From NCBI GenBank assembly GCA_964395545.1, contig CAYNAW010000055.1, forward strand, positions 1-7,530: DNA of 7,530 bases, given 5' to 3'. Position 1 is the first letter of the stretch. Each line of letters begins with the position of its first letter. The notes beneath the pieces were generated by a model. The model did not search any database, was not told the origin of the DNA, and worked only from the letters and a program-made list of their open reading frames with translations. The position numbers and the translations under genes were made by a program. Source of the DNA: CAYGVX01 sp964395545 (GTDB taxonomy: Archaea > Thermoproteota > Bathyarchaeia > Bathyarchaeales > SOJC01). This document shows, piece after piece, positions 1 through 5,593 of the stretch.

Positions 1-2031
1 GTAACGGCGGCTACGGGCATAGTCCACTTGGCACCTGGAAACGGCGAAGAAGACTTTGCCGCTGCACAGAAACGCAACGTTCCGATCTATGCGCCGTTTG
101 ATGATGAAGTCAAATTCACAAAGGATGCAGGCATTTTCGGAGGACTGTTTGCACGGGATGCCGATAAAGCAGTCGTGGAAGAACTGCGGAAAAGAGGCTT
201 ACTGGTTTCAGTTCAGCAAATACTCCACGAATACCCAACCTGTTGGCGTTCGCATCATAAGTTGGTGTGGTTTGCCAGAAGAGAATACTATCTCTGGACA
301 AACAAGATAAGTGACCGGATAGTTGAGGCAGCCGAGAAGGTTGAGTATTATTATGAGCCTCCTAAGAACCGCTTCTTAGCCTTTCTCCGCGAAGGCAAAC
401 CCTATTGCGTCTCTAGAGAAAGGGTCTGGGGAGCACCATTACCGATTTGGAAGTGCGAACAATGCGGGCATAAGGTTCTGGTGTCGAGTAAAAAGGAGCT
501 TCTGGAAAGGGCCCTTGCGCGTCCAGAGGGCCATTTTGAGCTTCACAAACCATGGGTAGACCGCGTTGTTTTCAGCTGCGAAAAATGCGGCGGCATGATG
601 CGTCGCGAGCCCTTTGTCCTAGACACGTGGCACAACAGCGGTGCTGCGCCTTACGCCAGGTTCACTGATGAAGAATTTGACCGTTATGTGCCTGTTGACT
701 TTCTCGTGGAAGCTATAGACCAGACGCGTGGCTGGGCAAACACGCTGCTGCTTGAGAACGTCATTATGAATGGCACGGCAGAGTCGCCTTACAAGGCTTT
801 CCTGTTTTACGGACACTCCCTGGACGAGAAAGGGCGCAAGATGAGCAAGAGTCTGGGGAACGTTATAGATGCAAACGAGGTGCTTGACAAGTACCCCGCT
901 GACCTCTTCAGGTTTTACGTACTCTGGAAATGCTCACCCATCGACTCGATGAGCTTTGACATCAAAGAGCTTAGCAAACGACCCTACCAAGTCATCAGTA
1001 CACTGTATCATCTCTACCGATTCTTTGTACAGAATGCAGAATACGATCGGTTTGACGCGCAACAACATACGTTAGAGTGGGCGAAGAAAAATGACAGCCT
1101 CAAGCCCCCGGACCGCTGGCTGCTCTCCAAACTCCAAGGCACTGTGAAGCGGGTTACTGAAAGACTCGAAAACTGCGAATTCAACTTTGCCCTCTCAGAG
1201 TTAGAGGAGTTTGTCATAGATTTTCTAAGCCGCCAATACGTTCCTATGGTACGCCATGAGCTTTGGAGTGACGACCCCGGAACTCAAGATCGCCGTTTCA
1301 CAGTATATGCCACACTTTGGCAGACGCTTACTACCTTGAACCTGCTCTTCAACCCCGTTACACCGTTCCTATGCGAAGCCATGTATCAACAAGTCCACAA
1401 AGCACTAGGCAAGACAATGCTGGAGTCGGTGAACTTCGAAGAGTGGCCAACCCCAGATGAAAAGCTAGTAGACCCTGAGGTGGAACAGGACTTTGACGTA
1501 CTCCTAAAATACGTCTCCTTAGCACACTCTGCACGGCAGACCGCAAAGCTGAAACGTCGATGGCCCCTGAAGAAAGCTACTCTGGCTGGACCAAGCGACG
1601 CGAAAAAAGCTGTGAAGGGACTCGAGGACCTATTCTTAGAGCTCGCAAACGTAAGAGCCGCGGAATACGTCAACACCATAAGTCCTGAGAGACACGGAGA
1701 AGGAAGCCTAGCCTCAGAAAATGACTTACGCGTGCTAGTAGACACTCACCGCGACGAAACACTGCAGGGAGAAGGACTAATGCGCGACTTGGCTCGACGT
1801 ATCCAAGCACTACGAAAGGAGTTGGGCTTCATGCCCACAGACACCTTAGAGGCAGTATACTTGGCAGAATTGGATGCCGATTGCACAGAACTGCTAAAAC
1901 CACATCTCGAAACCATGGCAACACTCGTGCGCGCGAAGAAAATACACCTACGCAAAAGCAGAAACGGATCCACGACGAAATGGCATGAATACAATCTAGA
2001 CGACAAAAAAGTCTGCATAGCCATACTATAA
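1..2031 (+). CDS. ileS: Isoleucyl-tRNA synthetase, 5'-truncated by the window edge
   Basis: Class I synthetase that charges tRNA-Ile in the cytoplasm. The frame is open from base 1, and 676 residues are visible. It opens inside the CP1 editing domain (TGIVHLAPGNGEEDF, near residues 5-19), so the HIGH motif and about a third of the protein lie to the left, judging from the usual archaeal length of just over 1000 residues. Visible in order: YPTCWR and SRERVWGAPLPIW, two CxxC knuckles (C152/C155 and C193/C196, probably zinc-binding), DTWHNSGAAPYA from about 208, IDQTRGW about 239-245, the KMSKS ATP-binding loop at 280-284 (bases 838-852), an anticodon-binding helical domain about 365-560 (LSRQYVPMVRHELW), and a C-terminal domain with RRIQALRKELGF. 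The DTWHNSG and IDQTRGW forms resemble archaeal enzymes. The frame is intact to TAA at 2029-2031. The left boundary is the window edge, not a start codon; the TTG at 28 is internal. Confidence 0.96.
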   Translation, partial: VTAATGIVHLAPGNGEEDFAAAQKRNVPIYAPFDDEVKFTKDAGIFGGLFARDADKAVVEELRKRGLLVSVQQILHEYPTCWRSHHKLVWFARREYYLWTNKISDRIVEAAEKVEYYYEPPKNRFLAFLREGKPYCVSRERVWGAPLPIWKCEQCGHKVLVSSKKELLERALARPEGHFELHKPWVDRVVFSCEKCGGMMRREPFVLDTWHNSGAAPYARFTDEEFDRYVPVDFLVEAIDQTRGWANTLLLENVIMNGTAESPYKAFLFYGHSLDEKGRKMSKSLGNVIDANEVLDKYPADLFRFYVLWKCSPIDSMSFDIKELSKRPYQVISTLYHLYRFFVQNAEYDRFDAQQHTLEWAKKNDSLKPPDRWLLSKLQGTVKRVTERLENCEFNFALSELEEFVIDFLSRQYVPMVRHELWSDDPGTQDRRFTVYATLWQTLTTLNLLFNPVTPFLCEAMYQQVHKALGKTMLESVNFEEWPTPDEKLVDPEVEQDFDVLLKYVSLAHSARQTAKLKRRWPLKKATLAGPSDAKKAVKGLEDLFLELANVRAAEYVNTISPERHGEGSLASENDLRVLVDTHRDETLQGEGLMRDLARRIQALRKELGFMPTDTLEAVYLAELDADCTELLKPHLETMATLVRAKKIHLRKSRNGSTTKWHEYNLDDKKVCIAIL

Positions 2032-2072
2032 GAACCCTCCTTTCTCATTAAACATGCATTCTCAACCTCCCT

Positions 2073-2098
2073 ATGTGCCCGCATAAAGCGGGCCACAT
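2073..2098. terminator. Bulged 10-bp hairpin between convergent gene ends
   Basis: Bases 2073-2082 pair with 2088-2098: a GCCCGC/GCGGGC core (2077-2082 with 2088-2093), a single bulged C at 2094, then ATGT/ACAT, closed by an ATAAA loop. It lies 41 bases after the ileS stop and 58 bases after the stop of the leftward peptidase gene, so it would form in both 3' untranslated regions. Neither side has a following T-run, so this is not a textbook intrinsic terminator. It may protect or define both 3' ends. The pairing is visible; the terminator role is inferred. Confidence 0.45.
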
Positions 2099-2156
2099 TC
2101 GTATTAGCACGTATCCAAAACGGTCTACCCCAACGCTGAGACCATGGACATCCAGC

Positions 2157-3230
2157 CTAAAAAATAAACAAAGAAAGACCAAACACAACAATCAACAAGG
2201 CAGCAACAAATTTCCTCGACAAAGAAAGCCCTGAAACATCGTCAAGCGGACCAGGATGCCGATACATAGAAAGGAATAGTACCAAAGCCAACATTATGTA
2301 CTGCCCCATAACGAGAAGGAGCAATACCGAAAAAGTCGTGAAAATAGTGCGCGCAAAATCGTTGCTAAGAATGCTCCTCACGGTGTGACCTCCGTCAAGC
2401 ATCCCAGTGGGCAACAAGTTCAGCAGAGTAACAAACAGTCCAATCCAACCAGCAAAAGCCACAGGATGCATGTAAACGACAAAATTTCCAGGGCCAGGAG
2501 CCTTAACAAAAGCGTTCATAAGGAACACGAAGAGCAGAGACACGGGAAGCCCATCAGTCGAAGGTCCAGTTGGTGCTTTGGGGTAGGACATCGAAAGACC
2601 TATAGCAGAAACGACGATGGTTACGAGAAAACCTGCAAGAGGTCCACTGGCTCCTATGTCAAACAGCGCATCTCTATTGGGAGCTGTCTCCTTTTGCACT
2701 ATAACCGCGCCGAAAGTCCCGATGAACGGAAAAGGCGGTCCGGGAATAAAGTAGGGCAGCGACGCGTCCATACCATGATGATTAGCGGCGAACTTGTGTG
2801 CCATCTCATGGACACCCAGTATCCCCAATAACGCCAAAGTGAAACTCGCAGCTCCAAACCACGGATTCAAGTCGAACTCGCTAAGATTCAAAGAAAGGAA
2901 GTAACCAGTAATGAACACCGTGACTATCGTCACCAAGAGAAGGATCAGATTGATAATAACGCGACTGGGTTTGGTCACGGGCTTCGAAGCGACCTTCAGC
3001 ACGTGTCTCCCATCCTTCTCTCTGAGCACAGGCGAGAACCCAACGTCGGCCAACTTCTTGATGAGCCGAATGAAAGCCTGCTTCGAATCCGACCCGATCT
3101 GAACGTAAAAAGTAGGAACCCCGTGATCTATAAAGGCCTCCTCAACATTAAACTCGGAGGCAACAAGAGGCTGAATCTGGACAAACTGAACTGCGGTTGC
3201 AGAGTCAGTGGCGGTTGGCGAGTTACTCAT
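2157..3230 (-). CDS. Site-2-protease-type membrane zinc metallopeptidase (family M50)
   Basis: A 357-residue polytopic membrane protein that probably cleaves substrates within the membrane. The zinc site is HEMAH (141-145) inside a hydrophobic segment. The partner motif NLLPTGMLDGGH (271-282) supplies the third ligand, Asp279, matching the HExxH plus NxxPxxxLDG signature of the family. YFIPGPPFPFIGTFGA (160-175) and DIGASGPLAG (191-200) fit the branch that includes plant EGY proteases and many archaeal homologues. About eight hydrophobic stretches follow residue 90. Residues about 25-88 form a soluble domain (FYVQIGSDSKQAF, GFSPVLREKDGRHVLKV) of a kind often seen in archaeal members; its function is unknown to me. 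ATG at 3230 fits a TATA-like box centred about 33 bases upstream, suggesting an almost leaderless transcript, and no Shine-Dalgarno sequence is visible. It is convergent with ileS and divergent from the hydrolase gene, so it is probably transcribed alone. The substrate cannot be told from context. Confidence 0.92.
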   Translation of the reverse strand: MSNSPTATDSATAVQFVQIQPLVASEFNVEEAFIDHGVPTFYVQIGSDSKQAFIRLIKKLADVGFSPVLREKDGRHVLKVASKPVTKPSRVIINLILLLVTIVTVFITGYFLSLNLSEFDLNPWFGAASFTLALLGILGVHEMAHKFAANHHGMDASLPYFIPGPPFPFIGTFGAVIVQKETAPNRDALFDIGASGPLAGFLVTIVVSAIGLSMSYPKAPTGPSTDGLPVSLLFVFLMNAFVKAPGPGNFVVYMHPVAFAGWIGLFVTLLNLLPTGMLDGGHTVRSILSNDFARTIFTTFSVLLLLVMGQYIMLALVLFLSMYRHPGPLDDVSGLSLSRKFVAALLIVVFGLSLFIF

Positions 3231-3258
3231 ACAAGTCGACCATTCAATGCGTCTAGAA

Positions 3259-3267
3259 GTATTAAAG
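3259..3267 (-). promoter_or_regulatory. TATA-like box of the M50 peptidase gene
   Basis: On the minus strand this reads CTTTAATAC, centred about 33 bases before the ATG at 3230. Archaeal TATA boxes sit about 26-27 bases before the transcription start, so transcription would begin about 6 bases before the ATG. That agrees with the lack of a Shine-Dalgarno sequence. The match to the TTTATATA-type consensus is partial. Confidence 0.45.
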
Positions 3268-3340
3268 TGTTACAGAATAGAGCATTAAGCGTTTGCGTTT
3301 TCCATTACGCAGGCTGGCATGCATGAGATTTTCAGCTATG

Positions 3341-3348
3341 CTAATAGG
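3341..3348 (+). promoter_or_regulatory. Weak TATA-like box of the metallo-hydrolase gene
   Basis: CTAATAGG is the best A/T-rich candidate upstream of the hydrolase gene, centred about 36 bases before the ATG at 3381. It would put the transcription start near 3372, downstream of the GTG at 3354, and so supports the ATG start. The match to consensus is poor. Confidence 0.25.
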
Positions 3349-3380
3349 CTAGTGTGCTTCTCTCCATTGTTGTGGTCTTG

Positions 3381-4040
3381 ATGGATGTGAAGATGTGGAC
3401 CGTTGGCGCTCTGCTCACGAACTGCTACGTAGTGTGGTGTGGAGAGAGCAGGGAGGCAGTGGTGGTTGACCCTGGCTTTGACCGCCAAAGTGACGGTGAA
3501 ACGCTGTTGGGCTTCTTGAACGCGAAAGGGCTACATGTCAAGGGTATCGTCAACACGCATGGGCATCCTGATCACGTGTGTGGTAATGGGTTTGTTAAGG
3601 ACGTCACGGGAGCACGGATTCTGATTCATAAGTCGGATGCAGATATGCTGAGTGTTTCCGGTAGAGGGATTGCGGCTTTGTTCGGTTTTCGCGCAGAATC
3701 GCCAGCGGCCGATGGGTTCTTGGCAGATGGAGACTCCTTGAGGTTGGGGGATGTCTGCTTAGGGGTTTTGCACACACCTGGGCATAGTCGTGGAAGTATT
3801 GCGCTGGTGGGGAACGGGTGTGTTTTTACGGGTGATACGTTGTTTGCCGGTTCCGTGGGACGGGTGGACCTGCCAGGAGGCTCGGGCGAGAAGCTCTTGA
3901 GGTCTTTGCGTGAGAAGTTGGCGGTATTGCCTGACGATTTCGTTATTTATCCGGGTCACGGGGGAACTTCTACTATTGGGAAAGAGAAGCGGTGTAACCC
4001 GTTCTTGCAGGAGGGTGCAGATGCTTTCCTTTTGGGATAG
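3381..4040 (+). CDS. Metallo-beta-lactamase-fold hydrolase, glyoxalase II-like
   Basis: A soluble dinuclear-metal hydrolase of about 219 residues. With the ATG at 3381 as residue 1, the ligands are THGHPDH (59-65), His135 in TPGHSRGS, Asp152 in FTGDTLF and His193 in YPGHG. The tail TIGKEKRCNPFL, following YPGHGG, is typical of the short glyoxalase-II-like (YcbL-type) group, which lacks the C-terminal substrate-binding domain of full glyoxalase II. A thioester or related hydrolase role is likely, but the substrate is unknown. Start choice: the frame is open from GTG at 3354, but MDVKMWTVGALLTNCYVV from 3381 matches the usual N-terminus of the family, while the nine upstream codons add only hydrophobic residues. 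ATG at 3393 is a second alternative. No convincing Shine-Dalgarno sequence is present. The coding strand is rich in G and T (many GGG, TTG and GTG codons). The gene appears monocistronic, and a T6 run follows the stop. Confidence 0.9.
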   Translation: MDVKMWTVGALLTNCYVVWCGESREAVVVDPGFDRQSDGETLLGFLNAKGLHVKGIVNTHGHPDHVCGNGFVKDVTGARILIHKSDADMLSVSGRGIAALFGFRAESPAADGFLADGDSLRLGDVCLGVLHTPGHSRGSIALVGNGCVFTGDTLFAGSVGRVDLPGGSGEKLLRSLREKLAVLPDDFVIYPGHGGTSTIGKEKRCNPFLQEGADAFLLG

Positions 4041-4075
4041 CGTAAACTAGACCGCCCTTTGCACGTCTTATGAGG

Positions 4076-4081
4076 TTTTTT
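4076..4081 (+). terminator. T6 run after the hydrolase gene
   Basis: Six T residues begin 36 bases after the TAG stop at 4038-4040. Archaeal RNA polymerase commonly terminates at T-rich tracts without a stable hairpin, and none precedes this one. A second T5 run at 4245-4249 could act as a backup. Confidence 0.4.
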
Positions 4082-4106
4082 GACTTTATGGAATTCGGGT
4101 TATTCG

Positions 4107-4192
4107 TACCTTCTGAGGTAAAGGGGACTGGAGGCGTCTTTCATCCTTACCTCATGCGGTAGGTCTCTCCATAATTCGGGGTCTTCAGAAGG
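4107..4192. other. Overlapping, partly exclusive inverted repeats (possible structured RNA)
   Basis: TGAGGTAA (4114-4121) pairs perfectly with TTACCTCA (4147-4154), and TACC (4107-4110) pairs with GGTA (4158-4161) across a 3x3 internal loop. CCTTCTGA (4109-4116) also pairs perfectly with TCAGAAGG (4185-4192), so the two arrangements compete for 4109-4116. A direct repeat, AATTCGGG, occurs at 4092-4099 and 4173-4180. The pairings are visible. Whether this RNA is made, and what it does, is unknown; it would be downstream of the hydrolase T6 run. Confidence 0.3.
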
Positions 4193-4297
4193 CTGGTTTG
4201 GGTGGACTATTCTTGGTTCTGGATCTGGTTGCTCGTTTCGCGCCTTTTTATTGGTTCGCGGGGTTGCTTTCAATCTCCCACCGACTATAACACGTGT

Positions 4298-4310
4298 ATT
4301 AAGACTTAAT
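4298..4310. repeat. ATTAAG-A-CTTAAT palindrome, copy 1
   Basis: A perfect 6-1-6 inverted repeat, the size of a regulator half-site pair. The inner ten bases (TTAAGNCTTA core) recur at 4405-4414. It lies about 80 bases upstream of the TATA box at 4385-4392. A role as an operator is inferred. Confidence 0.35.
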
Positions 4311-4384
4311 AAACGTTTTTGCCCACTCGTAGAACTGGAGTACGTGAGCTACACCAGTGTGTTGGTCGGCTTATGGCACAAGCC

Positions 4385-4392
4385 TTTTATAG
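4385..4392 (+). promoter_or_regulatory. Strong TATA box facing right, with no known gene downstream
   Basis: TTTTATAG is one of the two best TATA-box matches in the window, along with the one before tupA. The predicted start is about 4415. Its centre is about 33 bases before the ATG at 4421, the same spacing as the M50 peptidase promoter. The next annotated gene to the right is tupC on the opposite strand, so any transcript is either a small mRNA or an RNA antisense to the tupC 3' end. Confidence 0.4.
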
Positions 4393-4404
4393 TTGTATTC
4401 TATC

Positions 4405-4414
4405 TTAAGTCTTA
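4405..4414. repeat. TTAAGTCTTA palindrome, copy 2, at the predicted transcription start
   Basis: TAAG-T-CTTA (4406-4414) is an odd-centred inverted repeat. The 10-base string TTAAGTCTTA is identical to the reverse complement of the copy 1 core. Its position between the TATA box and the predicted start near 4415 is where an archaeal repressor would block polymerase recruitment. Confidence 0.35.
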
Positions 4415-4420
4415 CGACGG

Positions 4421-4528
4421 ATGAGGTTGAAGGTAGGGGAACGCAGTTGGCAAAAGAAGAAACTTCTTCTCAAGCCTTCTCCTTTCTCCCAAAAAATCCC
4501 CATGCGCTCCCCTTCCAACAAACGATGA
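4421..4528 (+). CDS. Possible leaderless small protein, 35 residues, very basic
   Basis: ATG at 4421 to TGA at 4526-4528. The sequence begins MRLKVGERSWQKKKLLLKP and contains about ten Lys/Arg. It has no hydrophobic segment, cysteine pair or family motif that I recognise. Its only support is position: the ATG lies about five bases after the start predicted from the TATA box at 4385-4392. The region also contains a hairpin (4449-4476), so the transcript could be non-coding and the ORF fortuitous. Treat as a candidate only. Confidence 0.2.
   Translation: MRLKVGERSWQKKKLLLKPSPFSQKIPMRSPSNKR
4449..4476. other. Hairpin with 7-bp stem beyond the 3' end of tupC
   Basis: AGAAGAA (4455-4461) pairs with TTCTTCT (4464-4470) around a two-base centre. 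GGC (4449-4451) and GCC (4474-4476) close it across a 3x3 internal loop. On the minus strand it falls after the T6 run, so it is not the stem of an intrinsic terminator for tupC. On the plus strand it would lie inside the candidate small transcript. Confidence 0.3.
4491..4496 (-). terminator. T6 run ending the tup operon
   Basis: A6 on the plus strand is T6 on the minus strand, starting 39 bases past the tupC stop. The spacing closely mirrors the T6 run 36 bases after the hydrolase stop at the other side of the gap, consistent with archaeal poly-T termination. Confidence 0.45.
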
Positions 4529-4534
4529 AGCCGC

Positions 4535-5593
4535 CTAAACCAACTGCACCGAAGAAGCCTTGAAAGTCAAAAAAACTTGTGAGCCAACGTTCAAGCTCAT
4601 CTCCACAAAAGACCGCCGAGTAACCTGAACCACAAATACCTTTCCAGCATCGACCTTCAACCTGAGAAGAGAACCCGAATCTGAAACCTCGACTATTCTC
4701 CCCTCGAAAACGTTCCTAGCGCTCGACTCAAAATGCTTCTTAGATAGAACAATGTCCTCAGGCCTGACAAACACAGTAATCTGACCGCTCTGCCGCAAGG
4801 CACTCTCAATTGAAAGACCTCCGTCTAAGGTTATGCGTGAAGTGCCCTCCTCCAGAACCTTTGAAACTCCTGAAAAGACGTTCTCAAGCCGTGCAAACCC
4901 GGCAAAGCCCCGTGATCTACTGAGCACTTCATCAGCAGAGCCGATGTCCGTGATCCTGCCGTCCACGATCATCGCCGCCCTCCCAGCGATCTGCCCAGCC
5001 TGAAAAACGTTGTGAGTCGCCATCACAATGGTCGTCCCTCTTTGCCGGTTAACCTCCCTCACGACCTCTTCGATAATAGAGGCGCTCTTCGGGTCAAGGT
5101 TCGCTGTAGGCTCATCCAAAAGCAGCAGAGGCGTGTCGAGCGCCAACCCTCTCGCCAAGGATACCCTCTGCTGTTCCCCACCAGACAGCTTCTTCGCCTG
5201 CCTCCTCTCAAAGCCCCTCAGCCTAACCATGTCCAAAGCCTTCTTCACCGCCTCATCGATCTCAGTCTTAGGCGTCCCACGAAGCTTCAGACCATAGGCA
5301 ACGTTATCATATACAGACGCAGTGAACAAGGTCGTCTTTTGAAACACCAACGTAACACCCCTCTTGATCCTGTGCCGACTTCGGTCATCGACTTTCTCGC
5401 CGATAATAGATACAGTGCCCTTGTCAGGCTTCTCAAGACAAGCCAGAATTCTGAGCAACGTGGTCTTTCCGGAACCGTTGGGTCCGACCAGCGCAAACAC
5501 CTCTCGCTTTCGGACTTTCAAAGTCACGTCGTCGAGCGCACTAATGCGACCATAGCTTTTCGTAACCTGATCAGCCTCGGCTAGAATACTCAT
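4535..5593 (-). CDS. tupC: Tungstate ABC transporter ATP-binding protein with C-terminal TOBE-like domain
   Basis: Cytoplasmic ATPase of 352 residues that powers oxyanion import through TupB. The nucleotide-binding domain is complete: Walker A GPNGSGKT (37-44), Q-loop Gln85 in VFQKTTLF, signature LSGGEQQR (136-143), Walker B LLLLDE (156-161), D-loop ANLD and switch His194 in MATHN. Residues from about 236 form an accessory domain; VRPEDIVL (276-283) and the beta-rich tail 292-352 (NVFEGRIVEVSDSGSLLRLKV) look like a TOBE/Mop-type fold. In relatives this fold can bind the oxyanion and inhibit transport. Start: ATG at 5593 overlaps the tupB stop by 4 bases (ATGA) and is preceded by GAGG at 8 bases. 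The same frame is open to an earlier ATG at 5647, but that would add 18 polar residues overlapping tupB and not typical of the family. Assignment as tungstate-type rests mainly on TupA and TupB; molybdate transporters have similar ATPases. Confidence 0.9.
   Translation of the reverse strand: MSILAEADQVTKSYGRISALDDVTLKVRKREVFALVGPNGSGKTTLLRILACLEKPDKGTVSIIGEKVDDRSRHRIKRGVTLVFQKTTLFTASVYDNVAYGLKLRGTPKTEIDEAVKKALDMVRLRGFERRQAKKLSGGEQQRVSLARGLALDTPLLLLDEPTANLDPKSASIIEEVVREVNRQRGTTIVMATHNVFQAGQIAGRAAMIVDGRITDIGSADEVLSRSRGFAGFARLENVFSGVSKVLEEGTSRITLDGGLSIESALRQSGQITVFVRPEDIVLSKKHFESSARNVFEGRIVEVSDSGSLLRLKVDAGKVFVVQVTRRSFVEMSLNVGSQVFLTFKASSVQLV

Larger units (their letters stand above)
4041..4534. 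other. 494-base gap without a conventional gene
   Basis: This separates the 3' ends of the rightward hydrolase gene and the leftward tup operon. I find no tRNA, rRNA or known riboswitch pattern. It contains, in order: a T6 run (4076-4081), overlapping inverted repeats (4107-4192), a small CG-rich hairpin (CGCGCC 4239-4244 with GG-TT-CGCG 4253-4260), two palindrome copies (4298-4310 and 4405-4414), a TATA box (4385-4392), a 35-codon ORF (4421-4528), a hairpin (4449-4476) and an A6 run (4491-4496). Convergent gaps are usually short, so this length is unusual. Confidence 0.7.

Noticed and set aside
28..30. TTG as the start of the synthetase
   Set aside because: The frame is open to base 1 and the upstream codons (VTAATGIVH) are conserved editing-domain sequence, so the gene simply enters from the left.
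2122..2143. GGTCT/AGACC inverted repeat near the M50 3' end
   Set aside because: Only 5 bp with a 12-base loop and no neighbouring T-run; easily due to chance.
2385..2831. 148-residue plus-strand frame opposite the M50 gene
   Set aside because: Composition is highly basic and low in hydrophobic residues, as expected from reading the reverse of a membrane protein gene; the real zinc motifs are on the minus strand.
4070..4162. 30-residue ORF beginning MRFFDFMEFG
   Set aside because: It spans the T6 run, has no promoter or ribosome binding site of its own, and shows no recognisable motif.
4239..4260. CG-rich hairpin as an intrinsic terminator
   Set aside because: The T-rich stretch is in the loop rather than after the stem, and the stem needs a two-base bulge.
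4253..4282. tRNA-like 3' half (GGTTCGCGGGG ... TTCAATC ... CCCACC)
   Set aside because: The bases around TTCAATC do not form a T stem, and no D arm or anticodon arm can be drawn.
4117..4290. 58-codon hydrophobic open frame containing GGLFLVLDLVARF
   Set aside because: No ATG or GTG start; only a TTG at 4198 with no ribosome binding site. The hydrophobic look is explained by T-rich composition, including three imperfect TGGNTN hexamers at 4214-4231.
5012..5584. 190-residue plus-strand frame opposite tupC
   Set aside because: It is the antisense shadow of the conserved ATPase domain. It has no motif of its own, and the minus strand encodes every ABC signature intact.
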